In this document: positions 35,780-47,115 of the stretch, one piece after another
Position numbering within the stretch: position 1 is the first letter of the stretch
Layout: the number at the start of each line of letters is the position of its first letter
Assembly: GCA_958496175.1 (NCBI GenBank)
Contig: OY292276.1
Span: 10,062,001-10,126,000, forward strand
DNA: 64,000 nt
Direction: 5' to 3'
From: Sisyra terminalis
Taxonomy: Eukaryota; Arthropoda; Insecta; Neuroptera; Sisyridae
The notes under the pieces: model-generated
The model's database searches: none
Told to the model about the DNA's origin: nothing
What the model saw: only the letters and a program-made list of their open reading frames with translations
Made by a program: the position numbers and the translations under genes

Positions 35780-36510
35780 GTAAAAACCGTAGTTCGACCC
35801 TGGTGTGGTATTTTCGAAACATGTTGAGAGGGCCCAACCAATGTTGGGACTCTCTAAGAATTTGTTAGGAGGTCGCGAGGCCAACGTCGTTTCAGCCCAA
35901 GGTTTATAAATTACACAGGTTGCCCCATTAGAAAAAAAAATGACATCATACGAAGAATTTTGAAATTTGATTCAGTCTGAAGATATGTACGAATTTCTTC
36001 TGGAGCCATCACGTGGTGCATGAGGCCACCTGTGTATTTTATAAACCTTGGTTTCAGCCTACGTGGCATGTTGTCTGGATGAGTTTCAGAGGAAAGAGTT
36101 TGGGCATTAGGGTTAGGATGGTCGACTAACTTGGAGTGGATTTTTTTTTTTTGGACTAAGGTAGTGACAAAAGGAAAGTTGAGATCATTGTGTATGATTC
36201 GGTTGATAACATAATAAGGAGCATTGATTATTCGACGAAGGACTTTTGATTGGAAAGATTAGATAATTTGGATGTTGGATGGTTTTGCAGAGCCCCACAA
36301 TTCTGCTCCGTAAGCCCAGATAGGTCGTAGTAGAGTTTTGTAAATGGTGAGTTTAGTTTTTGTATTAACTGAAGATTTAGGCCCTAAAAGTCTACGTAAT
36401 AGTCCGTATCGTTGGTTTAGTATTTGTCTTTTGAATTTAATATGTGGGTTCCAGGTTAAGTGGCTGTCTAGGTAGAAGCCTAAATAACGAACCTTGGAAG
36501 CAATTGGGAT
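35780..36510 (-). pseudogene. Jockey-like LINE, 3' part of ORF2 (fragment A)
   Basis: Minus strand from about 36505: VRYLGFYLDSHLTWNPH (thumb block), then LLRPIWAYGAELWGSAKPSN, VLRRIINAPYYV, and the C-terminal basic stretch RRLK, interrupted by a 153 bp MITE (35898-36050), then RRWPRDLLTNS and a stop at 35854-35856. There is an in-frame stop after SNIQII. It is a 5'-truncated copy lacking the YADD core. It lies just downstream, in the same orientation, of fragment B of the same family. Confidence 0.85.
35889..36059. mobile_element. 153 bp MITE with 9 bp target duplication inside the LINE
   Basis: The element proper is 35898-36050. The ends CAAGGTTTATAAATTACACA and the inverted TGTGTATTTTATAAACCTTG differ at few positions. 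It is flanked by the exact direct repeat GTTTCAGCC (35889-35897 and 36051-36059). It splits the RRLK-RRWPRD codons of LINE fragment A; removing it plus one repeat closes the reading frame, as fragment B (RRLKRRWPRD, uninterrupted) shows. The superfamily is not certain; 8-9 bp duplications occur in hAT, Merlin and MULE elements. Confidence 0.92.
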
Positions 36511-36608
36511 AGTTTAAATAAAAATAACATGAACTTTAACTCGAAAAGAATTTCAAGTCAAAGCCATCAGGTTTGAGGACTTGAGAGGCACCAATCATTA
36601 TTGAAACT
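36511..36608 (-). other. Remnant 3' untranslated sequence of LINE fragment B
   Basis: Non-coding sequence between the stop codon of fragment B (36609-36611) and the start of fragment A. It gives the junction where a second truncated LINE joined. Confidence 0.5.
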
Positions 36609-37690
36609 CTACGAATTAATACGATGATCTCTTGGCCATCGCCTTTTCAATCGACGTGGAGGGTTTTTTTGGGAGTTGTAATGATGGTAAAGTTTGTACT
36701 TCTGGGTTCGTATGATAGTGTAATTTTTCATGAAATTTTTGAAATGTATGTGATACAAGTTCGGCCACATAGGGAATACTAAGGTCTCTATGAATTATTT
36801 CATATTGAACATAATAGGAAGCATTGAGGATTCTTCGAAGACATTTGGATGGAAAGAATTGAATTCGTTATATATTGGAAGATTTAGCGGAACCCCACAG
36901 TTCTGCTCCGTATTTCCAAACAGGTCGTAATATTGCTTTGTATAAAGTCAGTTTATTGTGTATACTAATTGTAGATTTGGGTCCTAGTAGTCCACACAAA
37001 AGTCCATGAGTCTGTGAAGTTCTTGTCTTTTTCGTCTGGTGTGTGGGTTCCAAGTGAAATGGCTATCCAAGTAGAACCCTTGATAGCGAATTTCTGATGA
37101 TTTTTTTAAGATTTCGTTTTCGGGGTATAATGGTGGGCAAATTTTTTTATTGAGGGTGAATGTGACTTTTACATATTTTTCTTTGTTTATTTTTATTTTC
37201 CATTTTTGGCTCCATACTGTCAGATGGTCGAAGTACTGTTGCAAATTTTTTGTAGCTTGAAGAGGGTTGGGATCCGAGAAAAGGATTTCTATATCATCAG
37301 CATAGATTGTTAATATGGTTTTAGGATGTATAGGAATATCTGCGGTGTAAATACAGTAAATTACTGGCCCCAATATGCTACCTTTAGGAACACAAACTTG
37401 AATTTGTATTAGTGGAGAAAATTCGTTGTTGCATCTCACTCTTAAACATTTGTTGAAGAGGAGGACTTGAGGATAAGGTAGTATTAAGTAGGAAGAACTT
37501 TTTTGAGCTTATATAACAATCCTGGATGCCACATTCTACCGAAAGCCTGTGCAACATACAGAAATGCTCCTCGGCAAAATTATTTGTTTTCGAGGACTGA
37601 TGATATTTCATCCACAATTCTGAAACATTGTTGAGTTGTAGAATGATGAGGCCTGAAACCAAATTGGTGGGAAGGAATGATGTTTTTACT
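36609..37690 (-). pseudogene. Jockey-like LINE reverse transcriptase (fragment B)
   Basis: Minus strand from 37690: FGFRPHHSTTQQCF, then GRMWHPGLLYKL (a degenerate FDxVWH block), VPKGSILGPVIYCIY (block 4, with P-K instead of P-Q), YADDIEILF (catalytic box at 37304-37293), NPHTRRKRQ, ILRPVWKYGAELWGSAKSSN, RRILNASYYV, and RRLKRRWPRDHRINS before a stop at 36609. Frameshifts occur between the blocks and a stop follows SSNI, so it is dead. Only the reverse transcriptase and C-terminal parts remain. It shares its tail with fragment A. Confidence 0.88.
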
Positions 37691-38500
37691 TAAGATAAGG
37701 AGTTATTCTTTTAAGAAGAAGTTTTTTAAGGATAATTTTTAATAGACTTATAATTATGAAAATAATATATGTTTTGCTCCTATATGTGGCCTATTTTTTA
37801 TTGAAGTTTTGGGGAAAAAAAATATGGTGAAACATTTCGAAAAAAAATTAAACCGAGGTATAGTATTAGGCATAAATAACATTTCATTTTTTTCAAGGTG
37901 TTGCACCAACTATTTTTTCACGCAATTTTTATGAGTTATAGAGCTCATGTAGAAGCATAAAATATATTTTTTTCGTGATTGTGATTTTCAGAGAAGACAT
38001 AAAAAAAATATTTCATTTGTTTTTTGGATTTTTTTTGTATTATTTCCTAAAAATTTCAAAAAAGTATTTGATATACTCTGTAAAGTAATGTAAAGCCTCG
38101 CCTTAGTTTCACTTGTCTAGCTTAATTAGTTTTTGAGATATATAACTTTCAAAAATAGGCATGCTGGGGAACATTTTTGTCCATATCTCATGGTCAAAGA
38201 GGAATTTGGTCATGAAAAGTAAATAAAATGTGTTTGTATATCAAGCCGATATTTTAACATAAGTTTCGACATAGGTTCCTATTTGGGGGCCAACTCGCCA
38301 TGTGTGGATTCTGCTAGACCCTTTTCAGGATAATTTTTTGTAAGGAAATATGTTTTTTTGTGTTTATTTTTTCCACTATCAGTTTGTTAATCTGAAGTAG
38401 TTCATATAAATGTGTCACCGTAAAATTTTTCCTAAGTCATCTTTTTTTTTTAATAATCAAAACTAAAAGTTTATTAAAAATTTTCCCATTTTCGTTGTAA
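37691..38500. other. AT-rich non-coding
   Basis: No gene or shared repeat is seen. Confidence 0.4.
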
Positions 38501-39600
38501 ACATTTAAAAAAATATCTGCATAAATTTGCGTGTCAACAATACGATATTGTTGGTTTCGCACACAAAAAATTCGAACAAAAGTGATCGTAAACTCGGACG
38601 ATCTGCATGATAATCTTACCAAACGTGAATTTCTCCCCCAACGGAACAAAAAGGGTAGTGGCAGCAAAAAAGAAAAGATTTCCATTTCGTCCAAGGTGGC
38701 AGGTTGTCGGCGTTTGTGAATGAGTTTTTCCCATTTCCTATTCGTGAAAGAAACGGGGCACCGACAAATGATGGGAAAAACGCCGAAGCATGCAAAGATG
38801 GAAAAATGGCGGCGTGGAAAATAGCTGGTTTACAACGGGGAAAAAAAAAATACTTTCGGCGCCTATCATTTAAGGGTAAAATAGGGCGTGTCGCGACTCC
38901 GATATTACCCTGAGAATTTTCTTGCGACTACAATAACACTTTGTATGTGTTTCTGACCATTTTATTCTTGTGAGAAGAAACCGAGTATTAAATGTTCGAG
39001 TGCTTTAAGTGGCCATCAAAGTGTTCCAGATGAATTATGGCGTGTCGAGAAACGTTTTATAACGTCTGTGAAGTGTTGAGATTACGTCGAACAAAAATTT
39101 TTAATAAAACAAACCGACACCGAAAAATTAACACGATAAAAAGCACATTTCAAAGTCCAATTTTGCTCGAATAAAAACACACAAAAGAGGATATTTTCAT
39201 CCCTTATCATTCTTATGTCTACCAGCCATTTTGTCATCGTTGCAATGATCTAACACAAACGTTAAGGTCAACGTTTTATGTCACGCCGTAAAACCGTAAA
39301 AGTGTATAGTTCCGATCTGTGGAATTGTGTTCGGTTCGTCCAGAATGGGTGATGTGAAACAAAGGCGAAAAGCTCGCGAGCTTTTTTTTTATGGCGACGC
39401 ATTTGAATTGATTGGTACGAAATGTGGGGGGTTGTGCATGCCACGTTGGAAATTCGAGTTATTCAAGATATAAATGATCTGGCGGTTAAAACTTTGCCAA
39501 GTGACAATAAAGTTGTGACGGAGATTTTTTTCAGCTCGAGCTTGAAATTCAATTAGTCAGTGAGTTGGAAGTGCGATGAATATTCTGTTTAAATTATCGT
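38501..39600. other. GC-richer, single-copy-looking block
   Basis: Composition differs from the surroundings and nothing here recurs in the window. Overlapping short frames on both strands (38437-38913) show no domain. It is a candidate host exon, untranslated region or regulatory block, and which one cannot be decided. Confidence 0.35.
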
Positions 39601-40407
39601 ACCAGTTTTGTCGGGGTGGGATGGGGTGGATGGAATTTTTTTGTTCTTTTTAACGCTTTATTTCTTGATTTTTTACTTGCTTAAAATTTTTGTCGAAAGA
39701 ATTATCGTAGTTGTAATTTGTTACATGTTTCAATATTTTTCATTTGGGAGAGCTTTCGGATCGTCGTCGACCACCCGAGATGTTTCAATCGTTTGAAAAC
39801 TTTTTCAATTTGTTCTACGAATGCTAAATGTTTTAAAGATAAATTTGTTTAATCGTTTTAATCTTATACATTATGTACCAGCCATAGGATGTTCCACGGG
39901 GAACCGGGGTAAATTACCCCAAATGGGGTAAAAATATTTTTTTTTTGGGTAATAGCGAAATGTTTCTAATATTTCTATTAAAACGTAAAGAGAAAAACGA
40001 AAAACAGAAAAAAAAAGATTAAACGCCGAAGACTGTATTCAAATTGCTCTTTCATTAAAAAGGTCCAATTTGGAAGTAGTTATATCAAATATGAAGCAAC
40101 ATCATTTGCAATAAATAATGTTTATTTAAAATTTACATTGATTGTTTTCTTTTCAAAATGTGGGGGGAGGGTAATATTGACTTACGCAAAAATATTTTGG
40201 GGTAATGATTAAAAAAGTTCCCCGACCGCTGCTATAAGGGCAAACATTTTATTTTTCGAATTTTGATGCGCATACCCTCTATTTTTTTTCTATTTGCCCC
40301 AAATAATTAAAATATTAAATATTATCGCTATCGAACAACGATAATTCGTGCTGATTTAATCCCAAACTTTTAATATAAAATTTAATGTAGAATCCATATA
40401 GGATTAT
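39601..40407. other. AT-rich non-coding
   Basis: GGGGTAA / TTACCCC words near 39909-39930 and 40195 hint at a small inverted repeat, but it is too degenerate to define. Confidence 0.3.
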
Positions 40408-40999
40408 TAGGGTGATTTTTTTTTTGACTTTGTTTGGTCCCATCGTGAAATTTTGTTGGAAATACCAAAATAAAAATTCTCTGAAAGTTAGAGCCCTTAA
40501 TATTAATTTTAAGTCCTCGACTAAGACGTGTAAAGATTTCCCATTGAAAATACACGGAAACTCTGATTTTTATTTTTAAATTTCTATATCTCAGCGGCAT
40601 TTCATGGGATCGCTTTTACCGAAGATGGTTTTTTCTCAGAATTAAACGCTCTACAAAAGTGCCCATTGCGACAAAGTCGTAACTCACACCGGTGAGGTAG
40701 TACGGGCCACTGCACCTGATTTTTCCATAAAATTCGGGTTTTTTTTTGCATTTATCTCGTAAATAACAAGAGCTACGGAAAAATTATAAATGAAAAACTT
40801 GTAGAGAATTTGATTTCCTACAAAAAAGTTCCTGTAGACCAAATCGCGAAGATCAATGTTAAACGAGATATTAGGCCTTGAATTTTATGGAAAAATCAGG
40901 TTCAGTGGCCCGTAATACCTCACCGGTGTGAGTTACGACTTTGTCGCAATGGGCACTTTTGTAGAGCGTTTAATTCTGAGAAAAAACCATCTTCGGTAA
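40408..40999. mobile_element. Palindromic family C, right-truncated copy
   Basis: TA at 40408 precedes GGGTGATTTTTT, the family end. The left arm (ATTTTGTTGGAAATACC, CGGCATTTCATGGGATCG, CACCGGTGAGGTAGTACG) and centre are complete. The right arm stops at 40999 after CCATCTTCGGTAAA, losing about 265 bp of outer arm. The central part of about 170 bp is inverted relative to the copy at 45518, as expected if this copy was inserted the other way round. Confidence 0.85.
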
Positions 41000-41076
41000 A
41001 TAATATCTCATAATATTTATTATATAAAAAGCTCCCTTAGCAAGGCCTTATTAGCCGCACCAACTGTAGTTCACAA

Positions 41077-41304
41077 GAAACTCCACTAGTTTTATTTGGG
41101 GACTGTAATAATTTTGAAGATATTAAATCTAAGTCTTTGAAACATTTCCTTTTGGAAAAAGTTAATTTTGGAATGATCACAAATCCGTAAGAGAATTTTA
41201 CAATTAACCATGGTACCATCATTGATGCCGTTTTCTCATGATTCGTGGATAAAAGAGACATATGCGTCGTATTCCAGATTCCATAAACCGATAATATTGA
41301 CCAT
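41077..41304 (+). pseudogene. Endonuclease/exonuclease/phosphatase-fold fragment (Helitron-associated type)
   Basis: The plus strand reads TPLVLFGDCNNFEDI, KHFLLEKVNFGMITNP, a stop, then INHGTIIDAVFS, a stop, DICVVFQIP, a stop, and NIDH. The GD(F/C)N motif, the FxLxxITxPT-like middle and GTxIDAVFS are the order of the endonuclease domain found in insect transposon proteins of the Helitron/PIF1 type; LINE endonucleases share GDFN and ID but usually not this spacing. Four in-frame stops (41185, 41239, 41284 and 41305) show it is dead. It begins just after the truncated family C element. Confidence 0.6.
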
Positions 41305-42429
41305 TAAGTATAATACTTTTTTACTCTTAATTTTTTTAAATTGGTTTGTATTTAATTATAATAAATCAGTCAATAAATTGAAGAAATGTTTTTCAAATGA
41401 TATTTGATTCTTTTATTTATAAGAGCTTAATAATATTCAAATAATTAATGAGCTTTGCTCTAGTCGGTTATTCCATGACATCTATCTTTTTTTGTACTAT
41501 ATAGGCAAGTGTTGAAAAAATTATCTAATTTAATTTTCTTTTTGTTTCAGGTAAGCCTATGAAAATTTCACGCCTAAAAAACGCAGGTAAAACCCACCCC
41601 CATGACACCATAAATTCAAAAGCGACTCAACCCCACCAAAAATACATCGTTTCTTTGAAATATATATTTTTCCTTTTTGACCTGTTTTTAATTATTTTTT
41701 TCACGCCCCAACAACGCCACACGGAAATTGGCGAGCATATTTTAATTTATTTGCGAAAACATAGCACGAAATATCTTTGTGCAATTCCATTTAACAGTTC
41801 CATTAAAAAGCAAATGGCATATGCGTGTTCTCGTTGACATGCCATTAAAATTTCCCATTGCCCAAACCGACTTTTTTCCCATATTAAAAATAGCTAGCCG
41901 GTCGACCTTAATTCATACATATTTACGACAGAAATAAGGGATGATTTTGACGGGGATGAGAAAGAAAAAGAAATATAAGCAAAACAAAGAAATCATGTCT
42001 CGCAATTAATAACAGTTGACCTATTTAGGAATTGGTTTATATATTTTTTTTTTAAAAATGGGGATATTTTCTAAATTATTTATTATCAGTCAAACAGGGT
42101 TTTCTTTATAAAATAGAGCTTTTTTAACTCAAATAAATCAATTTTCGGTTGTGTATTTATTTCTTAAACTCTTGAAAAATTGGAAATAATTTATCAATAT
42201 TTTTTTTTTGGGTATGAAACATGAAAAATTATTATCAAACCTTGACTTTGGAGTTTTTTTTTCTTGTTGATATTATTCTCATGCGATTGAATTTTTATTT
42301 TTCATTTTGAATAAATTGAATTTGTCGTATGGAAATGCGACGTGAATATATTGGGTACAAGTTGGAAGAATATAATTCGTTGATCGTGGAAAAGATGAAA
42401 ATAAAACTATTTTTTTTTTTGCTTTGGCT
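41305..42429. other. Non-coding
   Basis: No gene is recognised. The stretch 41560-41960 is less AT-rich; a plus-strand frame at 41559-41837 lies downstream of a pyrimidine-rich TTTGTTTCAG that could be a splice acceptor, but no domain is seen. Confidence 0.35.
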
Positions 42430-44204
42430 CCTGCTTCCAGTGGCGTGCATTACATATAGACAAAAAGACACTGCCTACCCTACATAATTCAGATAAATAT
42501 TTATAATTTTGTTCTGATATCTAATTTTATTTTATTTACGATTACTATCAAATATCAATAAAGAAAAAATCTTAACGGATATCATCTATAGAGTATACAG
42601 ATTATGCCAGCTCATTTGTTCATTCAATTTCAAGTAAGCGACTGGTAATATTTATATTGCAATGCACTAGCGCTGCTGGCAACGCCGCGAGAAAGACACA
42701 AACTATTCGTGCCTAAATATTTATATGTGTGCACTCATAGCTATATATGTGTCAGTGTGTGCGTTCGTATAAAAACAATAATACAAATATTCAATTCTAC
42801 ACAAAAACCTCAAAAAAAGACACTGTCTTCTTACACACGACAAATTACGATAATTACCGAAGTAGCGTCGTTTCTTATTCATTAACGCTGCAATTACAAA
42901 TTTAAATTTTATTGATTTCAATAATTAATTTAACGATCAGTAATCTACGTACATTGTTATCATTTAATTTTAATAAATTTTAATAATGTATTATCTTTTA
43001 TCTGTATTCTTTAATCCTGACGATTATATTGTATTTCTTTAATAAAGTTTACAAAACGAGTCCATCTATGGATATTTGTGGTTAAAAATAGCAACATCAT
43101 TATTTACCCTATACCGATTATCCAACAAAATTTTCAAGTGTGAATTTTCTGAATTTTTTTTGCCAATCGATGAGAAATCGTTCGTAGACATATGTGAAAG
43201 AAACCTTTTCGTTTGTGACAAAATAGTTAAGCGGTAATTAAATACATAAGATAAATTAATTAATTAGTCATTGATATAGTAAAATGTTTAAAAAATAAGA
43301 TTTAAAGCAACATACAATAAAAAAAATGCGAAAAAATTTAGGAAACGTTAAAACTAAAACTAAAAAAAAGTCAAAGAAAAATATTTTCCAAATTTCAAAT
43401 AACATTTAATGTTCTACTTTGTATATACCATATATTTCCAAAAAAAATTTTGTGACAAAACTTGATTTTCACAAACGATAAAAATTAATACGTGAAAAGC
43501 CTATTCAATATTGTATAGTTTTTTACTAATTTGGAAAAGTTAGTTTAGAAAATATTTTCCGAATTTCAAAAAACAATGTTCTACTTCGTGTATATATATT
43601 ATTTCAAAAATTTTTTGTGTGAAAAGTTGATTTTCATAAACGATGAAAAAATTTTAGAGAAAAGCCTATTTAATTATGTTTTGATTTTTGTTATTTTGTA
43701 AAATTTTGGGAAAATATAATTTGAGGAAAAAAATTAATTTCTGAGTTGTCTTTTTTTTCCATTTTTTTTTCGAAGGTGGGAGGTTCTGTTTAGTTTTCTT
43801 TAACTTTTTTTTTAGTTTTACATTTAACCAACCGTTTCCTAAATTTTTCCGCATTTTTGTTATTGTATGTTGCTATGAACCATATTTTCTTAACATTTTA
43901 CTATATCAATGACTAATTAATTAATTTATTTCTCTTAATTAATTTATTACCTCTAAACTATTTTGTCACAATCGAAACGGTTTCTTTCACATACCTCTAC
44001 GAACGATTTCTCATCGATTGGCAAAAAAAAAATCAGAAAATTCATACTTTAATATTTTGTTAGCTAATCGGTATAGGGTGCATTATTTACTCATCATAAC
44101 GACCAACTAAAACCAACATGCAGCATTTTTGATTATATTAAAGTAGCTTTTAAAAATTTCTGCCTACCCTGCCTAAAATTTCTGTGCACGCCACTGCCTG
44201 CTTC
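42430..44204. mobile_element. hAT-type non-autonomous element copy 2 with 8 bp target duplication
   Basis: The element proper is 42438-44196, with CAGTGGCGTG at the left and CACGCCACTG at the right. It is bracketed by exact CCTGCTTC repeats (42430-42437 and 44197-44204), different from the duplication of copy 1, which proves an independent insertion. The body aligns with copy 1 almost base for base, including the nested family F element (43107-44078). The small frame shared with copy 1 (here 42721-42921 minus) differs by frameshifts, so it is not conserved as protein. Confidence 0.93.
43107..44078. mobile_element. Nested palindromic element, family F (in hAT copy 2)
   Basis: CCCTATACCGATTA to the inverted CTAATCGGTATAGGG, flanked by CATTATTTA on both sides. 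It occupies the same internal site as in copy 1, so the nesting predates the spread of the hAT composite. Confidence 0.82.
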
Positions 44205-45517
44205 CATATGTGAAACGCGAGTCGCAACAAATTTATTCACTTTTTCTTATTTCTTGTTTCACCTTTCGTAGACTTATAAGGGATGATAAAGAAAAATAAT
44301 GTTTTCCCTTGATCTTTGTTGGTCGATTGAAAAGGCTGTTGACTGTCTTTGCCACATAATTTCAATTGGTATCTCCACAATCAAAGCATTCACTTCTGGA
44401 AAAATTGTAGAAGTTTTATCATTTTTGCGGTGAAAATTCATCCTTGAATTAAAAGAAAAGTCCCTAGAGATTTAAGTTTAATTCGAAAATGCCTAAAGAT
44501 GGGAATGAAATTCAAAATTTTTTTTTTGGAAAGACTTCAAAAGCATTATAAAGTTACGGAATTTATCCTCGTTAAAACTGAGTATACTGTCAGTAATTTT
44601 CATTAGACTTATGCTGTTTTAATGAATACGAAAAGCTGGAAAACAAAATGAAACAAATGATTATTTCTGTGTCCAATTCTCATGTTACAGATCCGATATT
44701 TACGAAACCTTAGCCACTCGCCCCCTTATGGGGTGGAATAAAGATCGAATCGAAGCATAACAAGTAATGAATGTGAAGGAAACATTATACCTTTTCAGAT
44801 GGCAGAAGGTCGCCATAAAAACAATGTGCGCCGGCTGCAAAGTAAATTAAACCAATTATCTAATTGTCAGTTCCTAATTCTGCGAAAGAGAGACTATTCC
44901 CAAGTAATTCGAGTGCACGTAACACTCAGACATGGAACCAAAAACGACCCCCGAACACATTACGTAATGATGTTGTTTCAGCGAAAGGGTTTACAAAACG
45001 CCGTTTCCGTCACTGTCGACATTTTAATTGCTCTCGTATGCCATAGAAAGTGCCCCCGACGACATTCAAACGACAAGCGCCTTTTCTCCTGATTTATTTC
45101 GCCTCGAAATTTTCATTATTTTCAATTTATAATTAATGATCATACACGGCGAATGAATTCGCACACTTTGCCAATTAAGAGCTTCGGCAAGCTCAAAGCT
45201 GTTCCCACCCTCGCTTGTTACACCAACTCCTTGACACCCCTGATTCCACTAGCCATTTACACACAGGAACTAATGACCTTCAAAATAAATATTGAACTTC
45301 GAGGAGCTAACCAAATAAAACTTTTTCTCACATCCATATACTATATTTGCCTCCCCTAAAAAAGCTCAACAGTAGTTCCTAATATTAGCGATAAAAAAAC
45401 ACACGCGTTAGAAGTGAAACCTTCAAAAAAGGTAAACTTCCAGATATTGAAACGAATGTAAGATTTAATGAGTAGGATAATTGTAGGGTTTATTTTACGA
45501 ATTATTAACATGTATAA
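44205..45517. other. GC-richer single-copy block in non-coding DNA
   Basis: The part at 44660-45360 has balanced composition and does not recur. A 97-codon plus-strand frame (44799-45092) starts right after TTTTCAG, a possible splice acceptor, but its protein shows no domain I know and stops before a clear donor. It may be a conserved non-coding element or an unrecognised exon. Confidence 0.35.
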
Positions 45518-46322
45518 TAGGTTGATTTTTTTTCTTTTTTTTTTTTTTTGGTCTCATCGTGAAATTTTGTTGGATATACCAAAAAAAAAAATTCCTGAAA
45601 GTTTGAGCACTTAATATTAATTTTAAGTCCTCGACCAAGACGTGTAAAGATTTCCCATTGAAAATACACGGAAACTCTGCTTTTTTATTTTTAAATTTCT
45701 ATATTTCAGCGGCATTTCATGGGATCGCTTTTACCGAAGATGGTTTTTTCTCAGAATTAAACGCTCTACAAAAGTGCCCATTGCGACAAAGTCGTAACTC
45801 ACACCGGTGAGGTATTACGGGCCACTGAACCTGATTTTTTCATAAAATTCAAGGCACAATATCTCGTTTAATATTGATCTTTGCGATTTGGTCTACAGGA
45901 ACTTTTTTGTAGGAAATCAAATTCTCTACAAGTTTTTCATTTATAACTTTTCCGTAGCTCTTGTTATTTACGAGATAAATGCAAAAAAAACGCGAATTTT
46001 ATGGAAAAATCAGGTTCAGTGGCCCGTAGTACCTCACCGGTGTGAGTTACGACTTTGTCGCAATGGACACTTTTGTAGAGCGTTTAATTCGGAGAAAAAA
46101 CCATCTTCCGTAAACGCGATCCCATGAAATGCCGCTGAGATGTAGAAATTTAAAAATAAAAAATCAGAGTTTCCGTGTATTTTCAATGGGAAATCTTTAC
46201 ACGTCTTGGTCGAGGATTTAAAATTAATATTAAGGGCTCAAACTTTCAGGGAATTTTGTTTTTGGTATTTCCAACAAAATTTCACGATGGGACTAAAAAA
46301 AGTAAAAAAAAAAATCACCCTA
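45518..46322. mobile_element. Palindromic family C, complete copy
   Basis: TA (45518-45519), then GGTTGATTTTTT; the right end is AAAATCACCC, then TA (46321-46322). The arms are complementary for about 330 bases. From the outside inward they carry AATTTTGTTGG, the TTAATATTAAGGGCTCAAAC-type box, TTTCCCATTGAAAATACACG, CATTTCATGGGATCG, the GTAGAGCGTTTAATT box, and CACCGGTGAGGTATTACGGG. The loop of about 150 bases is unique. TA flanks suggest Tc1/mariner-type mobilisation. The frames 45888-46127 and 46175-46375 are not genes. Confidence 0.9.
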
Positions 46323-46439
46323 ATATATATATGTTAAAATTCAAAGTAGTCGAAGACTATCCAATTCTTTCTTAGAAAGGACAAATTCATCTCTAAAAAT
46401 ATGAATAATGAAAACTTTATTTTTTTTATTAATAAATAT

Positions 46440-47115
46440 TTAACTAAGTGATAAATAATGTACAATTATTTTTTTTTAAATGGAGACAAATATACTTGAG
46501 CATAAAAAAAAACTTGAAAAATATTTTGAAGTTTCTCAGTTGATAAAAACTAAAATTTGTGTAAATTTTCTCAAAAATTATAAATTAAATTGAAATTTTT
46601 CGAATATCTCATCAAAAACTTTTAAAACCCGTACACATGAAAGTTTGATGATGAATAGTTTTTGAACGGTTAATTTAATCGCCAAAACATAAGAAACCAT
46701 TTTTATAGAGCAGTTAATTTTCAACAAAAATTTGTATTGCGCATTGTATAAGAGTCATTTTTTGTCGAGTTATAAAATTCATAAGCAAAAATGAAATTTG
46801 TTTGAAAATAATCAAAATTAAAACTTTAATACCTTTCAAATGGGGAGGCTTATGGAAAAATTTGGAATACCTTTTTTGTAGAGCATTAAATTTCCTTAAA
46901 AATTCTTTCAAAACATTTTTCTGGACAATCGATTAATGGTGAGGTATGCATTTTTTTCTATTGGACTGAGAAAAAAATAGAAAACTGCGATGCGGAGGAT
47001 CTTCCTATTGAAATTAAGAGCTCATACTTGGTGAGAATTTTTTTAAGGTGTCTAGCAACCCATTTTTCCGCGTCACTTGTAAAAAAAAAATATTCGATTT
47101 TTTTGACCCACACTA
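46440..47115. mobile_element. Solo right arm of another palindromic family
   Basis: It ends TTTTTTTGACCCACAC, TA (47114-47115). Inward lie AAATTAAGAGCTCATACTTGG (about 47018) and TTTTTTGTAGAGCATTAAATT (46872-46892), with a second, degenerate box at 46700-46719. The box order equals that of families B, C and D, but the terminal bases are its own. No left end is seen, and the start coordinate is approximate. Confidence 0.6.

Noticed and set aside
39900..40215. Small inverted-repeat element with GGGGTAA ends
   Set aside because: The words are short and the intervening arms do not pair; no target duplication.
18377..42921. The frame shared by both hAT-type copies (18377-18559 and 42721-42921) as a conserved protein
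   Set aside because: The two copies differ by frameshifting indels in its middle and no hAT transposase motif is visible; similarity reflects recent transposition.
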